Assembly (NCBI GenBank): GCA_034509425.1
Contig: JAVTVJ010000653.1
Location: 372,001-436,000 of the forward strand
Direction of reading: 5' to 3'
DNA from: Eopsaltria australis
Taxonomy: Eukaryota > Chordata > Aves > Passeriformes > Petroicidae
Length of the DNA: 64,000 nucleotides
Position numbers and translations under genes: made by a program. A model generated the notes under the pieces. It did no database searches, was not told the DNA's origin, and worked only from the letters and a program-made list of their open reading frames with translations. Shown one piece after another: positions 28,301-37,800 of this stretch. Position 1 is the first letter of the stretch. Each line of letters starts with the position of its first letter.

Positions 28301-31300
28301 AAAAACCTCCTAAATTGACCTAAGCACTTGCACAAATCACTGATTCCTGAAGTTTGCTTACAATATCCCATTCCAGCAGAAGGCCATTCCCTGCAGAAAG
28401 AAAAGGTTTACTCGAGGCCTTTGGTTGGTGTTTGTATGGCACATGGGCTGCTGCTGGGGAAGAAAGCATCAGCAGGAGACAAATGAAAGCACCCTGCTGG
28501 AGATTGAGGCTTCAGAGCTTAACTTAAACAAAGAGTCCTCAAACAAGATGCAGCAGCTCTTTTTCTTGCTTCATGAAGTTTGCAGTGGTAAAGAAACCTA
28601 AGAAAGGTTCCTTCTTCCATATAAGTCAAGACTTGCCTCTGGTTTAAATCCAAGAATCACGTCTACTCCCCAACATCAGCTTAATATTTTAAAGGAATCT
28701 TCACATATGTTAGAGGAACTCAAAATGACCTAAGATTGAAGCTCTGCAGCCTCCTCACCTGCAGGGTCTGAGCCCCAGCTGTGGACTCCAACAAACCCCA
28801 ATTCAGTCCTGGAGCAGCTCCCAGTTGTAAAGGCCAGGCCAGACATGTGCACAGAAAAAAGAGTGCCTGTGTATTCCCCTTCCCTCCACACGGACTCTTC
28901 TGCCAAGTGAATGTTGCAGGGATGGTTTGAGCTCTGAGCAGAGGACAGTGTCCCCACGGCACCATCCAGCTGTTCTTACAGCTGGATTTCAGCATCCCCC
29001 AAGGCAAGGAAAAGGAGACAGGAGAGCAGCCCAATATCAAGCCCACAGGGGAGCAGCTGGGTAGCCCCAATTTAAATCAGAACACAAGAACTCATGATTC
29101 ACCATTAATGCTCAAACAAACCCTTCCCACCCCCCACCAGACTGTAACCAGTTGACTGGTGAAACCTATGTGCAAATTTGTACCTAAATATAGATGTTCA
29201 GCTAAATTTGGCAAATCTCTCCTTACCAAGGGGTTGCACTGCATATTTATGTAATTATACAGTAGTATTTCACATCTTTACTTTCTACACCTATCATTAG
29301 AAAACAGTTGCTGACATTTATTTTAGATCATGTACTCAACTGGGTCAAGCTGCATTAAAGGGGAACCCAAGTTCTATAAGAAACCTTAGAAACCAATTGG
29401 CTGCAAAATGTTATTGAATAGGATTAACCATAACTACACTGCTTGTTTCTGGTTACCACAGGCCGGGTTTGCAAAGTTACTGAGATACCTACCATGATTT
29501 TTCTGAAAGTTAGATGACTAAATTAACACCCTGACCAGCTCTCTGCATCCTCAAGAGTCGCCTCAATACTTCTGGAAACCTGAACATGTTATCCCTTGAT
29601 GTTTTCTAACCAGTGAATAATTCCTCGAAGAAAATTTTACATTTCCTTCCATCTCTTACCTCCTCAACTTTGAAAGAGCTTGTCAAAAGAAAAACATCAA
29701 CTGCTAAACTGAAACCCATGTTTTTCAGAGAAAAGGCTTTTCTGCTTAATACTATCGACCTGAATTTGCACCCACTTTCTGAATTTCTATTCCTTATGGT
29801 AAAGAAAATGCTGCTATTTACATTGTTTCTAATACAATGAAAACTAAAGTGACTGAGCATTACATTAACCTCAGAAGTCAAAAGACACATTGTGCACACA
29901 ATTTACAAAGCAGATCCCATGTTAGGGAGGTTCAACAATGCAGCAATGACTTTCATAGACAACATTGCTAATTTCAAACAAACCATGTATTTGCTCTGAA
30001 TTCCAAACCCAGTTTAAAAATTAGACCTCAGATTGCAGGGAGGGGGGCCCCAGTCAAAATCTCCAGGTACTGAACTGCTCTGGAGTGCATGCCATTCAAC
30101 TACTCATCCTACTCCTTGTAGGAGGTATGTTATGTCTGATTTTTAATTATGCTTTATGTAAATATCCCCAGAGGCTTATGCAATAGGTACAGGCTTAAGT
30201 AAGGCGAGCTGGTGGAGGCAGCTCAGGAGAGGGAAGCCGAGAGCTGAGCTGACTCCATAGCCAAGGGCTGGGTGAGCTCCAGTTGTCATTGAAGGCCTCC
30301 AAAGCCCTGAATTACAGAATATGAGAGATTTGCTACATTTGTACACTCACTGCCAAAAGCCACTTACTGAACCGAGCTCCCAGATCCCCTGGCACTGCTG
30401 TCGGCACCGCCAGATTCTGTTGCTTGATTTACAACAGCTCAGCAAAGGCACCATCCCCAGCACTAACACAGTCACATTTATCACCTGCTCCAACTCCTGC
30501 CTGCCTCACTTTGCTGCTGGGAGGGTTTTTTGATGAGGATCTGCACTTTCTGTGGCCACCAAAGACCCCATGGACATGCACTAATTAATCAGCACTGCCC
30601 TTTCAGCACACCTTCACCTTGATCTCACAGCCAGGGCGGAGGAGGTTGTTTAATGCTCCTGCCTTTGGCACCACTGTGAGTGCCAGCAAAATTCACAAGG
30701 GGTGGTAATAATACACTTAAAGTCACACCAAAAATCTCACTCTAAACAAGTTGCAGGCTGCGTTCACACCCTGATCAAGCTCAGAAGGCAACGAAGTAAC
30801 TATTTGCACTGAGGTCAAAACCACCTCATTTCTCAGGTGAAAGTTTCTCCAGGCACTCAGGAGATCCACAGCAGGCTCTTCAACACAGGAATAGTGCAAA
30901 ACTCCTGCCCTCGTCCCTCCATGCCCAGAGACGTGCTCCAGCTTGCAATTGTTGCTATTTGCATGTGATAATTTTAACTGGTAATTCTAGAAAATATTCT
31001 GCACAGCTGCATTTAAATTTCACCTTGTGCACCTAATGCAACTCATTTGTACAGGATCCACTTTAGTCCTTGATTCCCAAACAAGATCCTGCTCACTGAG
31101 AAAGGAAACCAGAAATCTTCAGTTTTCTCCCAGTTCTGCAAGCCAGGATAAATGGGGCACACCCTCTTCACCTGTAAAATGGGGACAATACTCTCCACTC
31201 TAAAGTACTTGCAGATGTGATCTGAGAAATGCAATATATTTTCCAAAAGGTTAGGTTAAAATATATTGCTCTTTTCGTTCTCTAGATAAATGCTTCATTA

Positions 31301-33990
31301 CCCTCTTTGTCCTACACTTCCCTGATGGTTTTCTTTTTTAACTAATTTGCCATTTTGACCAGTCCAATTATTTCATCATATTAAACTCAGACTAATACTA
31401 GGATACAAAACCTAAATACCACTGCAGAGACGCAGCAGAGCCTACAGAATATTGTACCATTATTTTTATGGCTTCAAAAGTAGAGAGAAGAGTACGGATC
31501 AAGGCAGCATGGCAAAAACTCACTATTTTTTTTTTTTTTTTTTCATTTTTAATTCTCCCTTTTAGTTCTCACTAATTCCACCCACTGGTAACAGCTGAAG
31601 GCATACACCCAAATCAGTGACTCATGGCACAAGACCACAGTCCAAACAGTGACTGACTGGCTTCTCAAAGCAGTGCTGTTCAAGAATCGCACTGTTCCAT
31701 CCCTGGACCTTAACTGCCTTTTCTTTGCTCAAAAAGAGAAAAGAAAACAAAGAAAGAAAGAAAGAGAAACTGACAACCACTGACAACAGGTGCTTCCTTA
31801 GCTCTCAGGGAAAAAAAAAAAGAAAAAGAAAAAGAAAAATATTCCCCCTTGGTGCTCCCAGCCAAGGCACATTCTTCCCACCCATGCTCCTTCCCCAGGT
31901 AACTCTCCACAACCAGAAACACAAGACACAAGAACTCCCCAGGCAATTTCAGCTTTGAGATTAGCCCACCTCCTCCCCTTGTGTGCTGGAAAGCTTCAGG
32001 TATTTCAATTCCGATTGATTTCTTTTATATTTTAAATAATTAACTTTTCCCCAGTTTTTTCATATGAATCATTTAACTTTAACAGCTGTTTGGGAACCTT
32101 TATTTTTCTGACCTCGATGCCAACCTCCCAGACACATTATTTATAATAGGCTGTCTTTCTTAATACTTGCTATTAGTCAAAAGGGTGCTTAGTTAACACC
32201 CTACCTGTCCAATCTTCGCATCCCTTAAATAATGGGGTGGGTTCAAAAGGGATAAGCTCTCAAAGTAGGACTCTGCTCACCTTGTAAGGAACCACAAACA
32301 CCCTGATACAGACCCATTTCCCATCATTTTGCCAGATTTTGTAGCCACTGCTTTGTATCTTTATGAAGATACATTAAAATGTGACAAAAACGACCTCCTA
32401 GGGAGCAGACACTCATGGATTACTTGTGTCCTACTCCATCTGTAGTAATTCTTCCAGCTCCCCAAAACAAGTCTGTACTGGAACACCTAATTCCATATGG
32501 GACTGACTGTGGATGTCCAGGACACCAATCACACAAGGAATGTTCACATGGACGTGTTCGTCTGCCTGATCATTACATTTTGAGTTTAGTTAAATGTCCT
32601 GCTGTTAGCACCACCTCTAATGCAGCTTAGGTGGTCACGAGCAAAACGCAAATGTGGATCTGCATCACTTTAATCACTTTTTTTATTCAGATAAGACCTG
32701 GATCAGGTTTCAGGAGGGCTGGGCAAAAGACGGTCATGAATAGAAGGCAAAAAAATCAGCCACAGGAGGATGAGTGCAGGCTCCCCTCCTTCCATCTCTC
32801 CAGAAGGAACAAGGACACATTCTGAAGTACACTTGCTTGGCCTCCAAGTTAAAAACGGTATGGATCACCTTGGCTATTTTCTTCCACCTGCAGAAGTCCA
32901 AAGGAACTGCAAAAAGCCTGCAAGCAGCAGCCACTTTGTCCTGCTTTCCACTAAAACTATGTAAGGGCTGTGATGCAGCTGTGATCCCATCTCTTGCTAA
33001 GAGACTACTGAGGAATGAAGATTCACCCTTCGGTGCAGCAGTGACAGATAAAAGCCTTCATTTGCCTTCTCTCCCTAGGCTACATAAAGCAGCATTAGAT
33101 GCCAGTTTACAGGTCCAACAACGCTCCATTGGTTGGGATAAGGCCCCCGTCCCTCCTCCACACCCTCCCTTTAAACCTCTCCGCAGGTTTGCAAGATCAA
33201 AGGGAGACACCTCCATTACCCTCTTCCATTTTGTTGGGTAAGAAATATTTCTATTGCATAAAAGCGTGTGTGCATAGCTATATCTACAGGAATTTATCCG
33301 TGTCTGGGAACCCCGAGCCCAGGGCAGCAATAGTGGGGCTGACGGCTTCACTTTGTTCTCCGCCGGGTGCAGGATCTCGCCTCCCCCTCCAAACCTGCTC
33401 CCAGGTGGACGCGGCTCTTTGAGGTCAGGACACATCCTTCCCCCGCTCAGCGCGCAGAGGGCCCGGCCGCCCCCGGCGCTTCCCCGGAGCCGCCGGGAGG
33501 CGCGGCGGGGCGAGACCCCCGCGCTCGCTGCCTCCTGCCCGGCCCCGGGCCGCGCTGCCGTGCGGGGCCGCCGAGACCCGCCCATGGCGGCGGGAGGCCC
33601 GGGACGAGCGGGTGCGGTGAGGCCGGCTCGGCGAGCGGGAGGGCGGGCGGGTCCCGGCCGGGCCTGTCAGGAAGCGGCGGAGGGGAAGGAGGGCGGGCCA
33701 GGATCGCTCACCTCGGACACCTCGTCCTCGTCGCTGCCGGAGCCGCCGCCGCCCCCGCTCCGCAGCACGGCGGCCGCCAGCTTGAAGTCGAGGGCGGCCT
33801 CACCGGCCGCGGGCGCGCCGGGGCCTCCCGGCCCGCCGGGCCCGGCCTCCCCGAAGAGGCGCACGGCCCGCAGGCCCAGCGGGGAGGGCCCGGCCGCGGC
33901 GGGCGGCTCGGCGGCGGCGGGCGGCGCGCGGGGCGCGACCGAGTCGATCTCCTCGTCGGCGGCAGCGGCGGCGGTGCCGTCCGTGAGCAT
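19222..33990 (-). CDS. ANKHD1: ANKHD1 (ankyrin repeat and KH domain protein 1), 5' part only
   Basis: Partial gene: the join 33990..33712 and 19375..19222 (minus strand) encodes the first 144 residues plus one base of the next codon. The protein is a very large scaffold (about 2,500 residues in mammals; Drosophila Mask) with two ankyrin-repeat blocks and one KH domain, and is known as a YAP/TAZ cofactor. Only the region before the ankyrin repeats is here: an Ala/Pro/Gly-rich stretch, the conserved VRLFGEAG and LDFKLAAAVLR blocks, an acidic SDEDEVSE motif, then VESFILDQEDLDNP and the segment ending LEALLEAAG. Exon 1 ends in phase 0 and exon 2 in phase 1. Identification rests on recalled similarity to vertebrate ANKHD1, and synteny with SLC4A9, HBEGF and PFDN1 supports it. 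Exon 3, which should begin in phase 1, was not found, so intron 2 probably runs out of the window. Its 5' neighbour SLC4A9 lies in the same orientation. Confidence 0.93.
27122..27137. repeat. (TACC)4 microsatellite
   Basis: Four perfect TACC units in ANKHD1 intron 1. Confidence 0.85.
31526..31543. repeat. T18 homopolymer
   Basis: An uninterrupted run of T in ANKHD1 intron 1, with no transposon body recognised next to it. Confidence 0.85.
31738..31839. repeat. Purine-rich (AAAG)n and A-rich tracts
   Basis: AAAG repeats (31,749-31,765) and a second A/AAAAAG tract (31,811-31,839) are separated by unique sequence. The plus-strand open frame over them is a low-complexity artefact. Confidence 0.8.
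33712..33990 (-). CDS. ANKHD1: ANKHD1 coding exon 1 (start codon)
   Basis: This exon has 93 codons. The ATG at 33990-33988 has a purine at -3. The peptide opens MLTDGTAAAAADEEIDSVAP and carries poly-Ala, Pro/Gly-rich and penta-Gly runs of the kind that vary between species, then ends in the acidic SDEDEVSE block. The donor reads GAG|GTGAGC (intron from 33711). The exon lies inside a dense CpG island, and the long plus-strand open frames over it are composition artefacts. Confidence 0.94.
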
Positions 33991-34110
33991 CGCGCTGGTC
34001 CGGGCCCGGCCGTCTCCGTCCCCTCACGGCACCGCGGCAGCGCCACTAACTTCTCACACCCTACCCGGCCGCGGCCGCCGCGCCGCCCCCCTGCCGCTCC
34101 GCGCACGCCG

Positions 34111-34670
34111 ATTGGGCGCGCTGCGCGCAGGGCGGCGCGCTATTGGCCGTCGCGCCCGCCACTCAGGGCTGCGTCACGCGCTCCCAGCATGCTGCCCTGA
34201 GAGCGCACGCCGAGGCGGTAAGAGTGCGCTGCCCCGCCCCGCTCCCTCGGCCTCGCTTCCTGAACTTCCCGCAAGGTGATTGGTTCTTCGGGACGTCAAT
34301 CACGTGCCTTGGCGGAGTTGCGGGCTTCGATAGGACAAACGAGCTGTCGATCAAAGCGCCTCCAGGAATCACGGTTTTGATTGGTCAGAAGATGCATCGC
34401 TCACAACGCACGGCGTCTGGCGTCCTCCGATTGGCTGCTGAATGTCCAGGGCCCGCCTCCCCTTCGAACCCGTCTGAAGGACTCCGTCAGCGCGAGACGC
34501 CGTCACACGCCCGCCTATTCCCAGCGGTGATTGGGTCGGGGAGCTGTCAATCAAAGCGAAGGGCACGCCTTCCCGTGGCCCCGCCCCCTCCCGGGTGCGG
34601 GCCGCCATTGGCTGGGCTCCCTGGCTCTCCGCTGGCCACGCCCAATGTGACGTCACCGCGGGGCCACGTG
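34111..34670 (-). promoter_or_regulatory. ANKHD1: ANKHD1 promoter: CCAAT-box array with CRE-like sites and E-boxes
   Basis: Seven plus-strand ATTGG cores (CCAAT on the ANKHD1 strand) occur at 34111, 34142, 34279, 34380, 34430, 34530 and 34607, plus one CCAAT in the other orientation at 34642. A GACGTCA site (34292) sits beside CACGTG (34301), and a perfect TGACGTCA (34648) beside another CACGTG (34665). A near-duplicate GAGCTGTC(A/G)ATCAAAGCG occurs at about 34341 and 34541. The motifs fit NF-Y, CREB/ATF and USF/MYC-type factors; binding is inferred. The transcription start was not identified. Confidence 0.7.
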
Positions 34671-34713
34671 GCCCGGAGAGTTTCGGGGCCCGCGGGGGTC
34701 CCGGGCCTTGGGA

Positions 34714-34796
34714 GCCCCGCTCGGGGCAATGCCCCGCTCCGGGCCATGCTCCGCTCCGCCCGGCCCCGCTCCGGGCAATGCCCCGCTCCGCCCGGC
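34714..34796 (-). repeat. Short GC-rich tandem repeat at the SLC4A9 stop/3'UTR
   Basis: Degenerate copies of CCCCGCTCCGGGCAATG (with CATGCTCCG and GGCAATG variants) occur immediately downstream of the SLC4A9 stop codon on the minus strand. They would be in its 3'UTR. No function is evident. Confidence 0.6.
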
Positions 34797-34847
34797 CTAG
34801 TTCACGGACAGGTTGATCTGCGGTCCCGGCCTCTGCATGGGCTCGCA
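34797..34847 (-). CDS. SLC4A9: SLC4A9 terminal coding exon c21 with stop
   Basis: This exon is 16 codons plus [19 protein letters not shown], closely resembling the mammalian AE4 C-terminus (...INISVN). The acceptor is CCCTCCGCAG|TGC. Both the terminal similarity and the frame make this the natural end of the protein. Confidence 0.9.
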   Translation of the reverse strand, partial: CEPMQRPGPQINLSVN

Positions 34848-37800
34848 CTGCGGAGGGAACAGAGGTTTCGGGGCTGGCACCGCGCCCACTCCCGGCGCCC
34901 CCGCCGTGACCTCGGCCGTGACCCAGCGAGGCTCCCAGGGCAGCACCGACCTCCTCGGCTCTGCTCCCCCGCTCCGGCCGCTCCCGGGGCTGTGTCCCCG
35001 CCGCCCCCAGCGCGGGCAGGGGCCCGTCCAGCCAGCTCAGGTCGTGCGGGGAGAAGATGCGCTCCAGCCCCTTCCGGATCCCCACCAGCGCCAGCAGCTG
35101 CGGCCGGGCCAGGCTCGGGTCAGCAGCGCTGGGGCCGGGGGACAGGCAGCATCGCTCTGTCACGTCCCTCTGTCACCCCAGGAGATGCCATGGTGGTGGC
35201 CTGTCACCCCTCCTGGCCATACCCACACTTGCCCGACAGTGACACTCAGCCTCTGGTGACAGCCGCACGGCCCCAGCCCAGGGAGTGAAGGCTGGAGGCA
35301 AAGCCTGGAGGGTCCCTGCCAGCCCTGTGGTGTCTGAGCACCCCCAGGCACCATCCGCCAGCGCTCACATCCCCTCCCAAAGGACCCTGCCAGGCCCGTG
35401 GTGCTCAGGGCAGGCGTGGGCCAGAGCGGTGCCGCCGCTTCAAGGGGTGTCATACCATCACTGGGAAAAGAATAGCGGCCACGGTGGACTTGAGAACCCA
35501 GAGCAGGGCCAGGCAGAGCAGCTGGATGACGGTGAAAAGGTGCACCCGGCCCAGGGGCACGTGGCGCAGGTAGGCGAGGTCGGGCTGGTGCTTGGCCGGC
35601 ATCAGGAGCAGCCGCACACGATCCATGAGCTGCGGCGACAGGGTGGCGGGGGGTGACACTGAGCAACTCTCACCCTCCTGCCTGCTGGGACCAGGGCCAG
35701 CAGGATGGGGTTTCACCGTCATTTCTGCAGGTCAGCCCTCCTGCCCTCTGTGCTGAACCCCAGCTGATGCCTGGGCTGGTGAGATTGTCAGCTGGACCAG
35801 GGGTCCTGGTGCCACTGTCACCCCAGGCCAGGCAGACCTCTGGAAAAGACTCTAGCTGCCCTTACAGAGTTAACTGAGAGATAACACCCCTTGATCCCCC
35901 TCACTTCACAGGAAACTGCTGCAGCCTCCTCCAGAGCACAGCTCTGGGTTTCCCAAGTGGAGGGAGGGTGGGAGTTTCCCAGCCTATCATCCAGAGCAGG
36001 GTAATTGCAAAGAAACTGTGCTATTTAGGGGGAAAAGCGGTGTAGATAATTCTGGAATGGGGATTTTTTTCCCCCTCAGTTGTTTCTCAGGAGAAGAACA
36101 AAGCTGGCACATGAGCAGCAATACCAGAACCAGAGGATTGCCGTGTCCCAGCTCTGCCTGCAGCTCCCTGGTGGGGAAGTCCCTGCGGCTTTGAGAGCAA
36201 GTCTGTGTTATCCACTGGTCCCGGTTCTCCCAAACCACCTGATCCATCAGTGCACAAGTTTCTCCTGCTCCTCAGCATCCCAGAGCCCTCCTTTTCCCTC
36301 TCCTTTGTCCTAGAAGGTTCCCTCTCTCCCTCCTTGTCCTGGGCCTGGTGGGAGACAGCTCCGTGCCAGGCTGTGCACCACACAGAGCTAAAACCCAGGC
36401 TGTGCTGTGCAGTGGCAGCTGTTACTGAGCAAACCCCCTCCTCCCCAAAACAGCCCCCAGGAGCCCCCCTCCCAGCACAGCCCTCCCTCACCTGGATGCT
36501 GTTCAGTGCCGTCACCCCCATGTGCAGGAACACCCCATAGAGCACCGGCATCGGGATGTGCTGTGAGACAGGGGGGTGGGGATCAGCAGGGCTGCTCCCT
36601 GGGGGTCCAGGGATGGGAATCAGCAGGGCTGGTCCCTGGGGGTCCAGGGATGGAGGATCAGCAGGGCTGCTCCCTGGGGGTCCAGGGATGGAGGATCAGC
36701 AGGGCTGCTCCCTGGGGGTCCAGGGATGGGGGATCAGCAGGGCTGCTCCCTGGGGGTCCAGGGATGGGGGATCAGCAGGGCTGCTCCCTGGGGATTCAGG
36801 GATGGGGATCAGCAGGGCTGGTCCCTGGGGATTCAGGGATGGGGATCAGCAGGGCTGCTCCCTGGGGTCTGTGCCTGCTGTGTCCTCTCATTTACATTTT
36901 ACAAGCCTGCATGTGTGTCCACAGCCTGTGCCTCCTTTATTCCCAACAGCCCAGCCTGGCCTTATTGAACCACTTGAGGTTCACATGTCCTCCTCCATGG
37001 TCCCTTTGGATGGCATCTCATCCCCCAGGTGTGTCACTGCACATCAGCTTGGTGCCATCTGCAAATCTGGTCCATCCTGCTATCTGTATCTATGTCTTTG
37101 ATGAGGATATTAAATAGGATTTGTCCAGTAGGAACACTTGTCCAGTCTCCATTTGGACATTGGATTTACTGACTGTAAATCTCTGGACATGACCATCAAA
37201 CCAATTCCTGATCCAACCAGCAGTTCTTCCATCAAACCCAGTTTGGAGGTGAGAATGCTGGGAGGACCCCACATTGAAGGCTGAACAAGACCAGCCTTAG
37301 GGGTGAGGAAAGAGATCGAGGAAAAGAGACCTCCTGTCTGCCCACAGGTAATCCAGGGCCACTGGAGGGGTTTCTCCTGGCATGGCAGTGGCAGCAGGTA
37401 AAAGCCAACAGCAGCCAGGTCATGCATGTGGCAGTGTGGAGAGGGGGTGGTGGGGTGTGTTTGGGGAGCACAAGGACCCTGAGACACACAGGGAGGATGG
37501 ACAGGTGACATGGGGCCACGGTGCCTTGTGTGCCAGCCCTCCTGTGGCACTGGGGACAAACCCCACACAGGGCACAGCTCCCTGCCTGTGCTGGTTTGAT
37601 GGGTCAGAGTAAGGAACCTCCAGCCTTGCAGGTATGGCCACCCCTGCCTGGGAAAAGAGGCCACCCCAGCCAGGCTTCCTACCTTGAGCACGGTGGCCAT
37701 GAAGACAGAAGCTCCCATCAGGATAAAGACAGCCAGGCCTGTCAGCCTCTGTTCCCTGTGGGTGGCAGTACAGGTGTCACAGGCGTCCCTTGGGAGCTCA

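Larger units (their letters stand above)
19376..33711 (-). other. ANKHD1: ANKHD1 intron 1
   Basis: This is a 14,336 bp intron between coding exons 1 and 2, bounded by GTGAGC and CAG. It is AT-rich until about 33.0 kb, where it grades into the promoter CpG island. It holds a (TACC)4 run at 27.12 kb, a T18 tract at 31.53 kb and purine-rich (AAAG)n runs at 31.75-31.84 kb. No exon, RNA gene or transposon was recognised. The longest frames (for example 21,617-22,090 plus) have no recognisable product. Confidence 0.85.
33400..35100. promoter_or_regulatory. CpG island over ANKHD1 exon 1/promoter and the SLC4A9 3' end
   Basis: There is a sharp rise in G+C with dense CpG from about 33.4 kb. It covers ANKHD1 exon 1 and its upstream promoter and extends into the last two coding exons of SLC4A9. 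CpG-island promoters are usual for broadly expressed genes such as ANKHD1. The boundaries are by eye. Confidence 0.85.

Noticed and set aside
33353..34279. 308-codon plus-strand open frame over the ANKHD1 first exon
   Set aside because: It is antisense to ANKHD1 exon 1 in a CpG island. It is an Ala/Pro/Arg-rich translation with no domain, explained by GC composition.
36407..37117. Long plus-strand open frames with Gly/Trp/Gln-rich repeats
   Set aside because: They are translations of the 37-38 bp minisatellite and a CR1 fragment inside an SLC4A9 intron, not a repeat protein gene.
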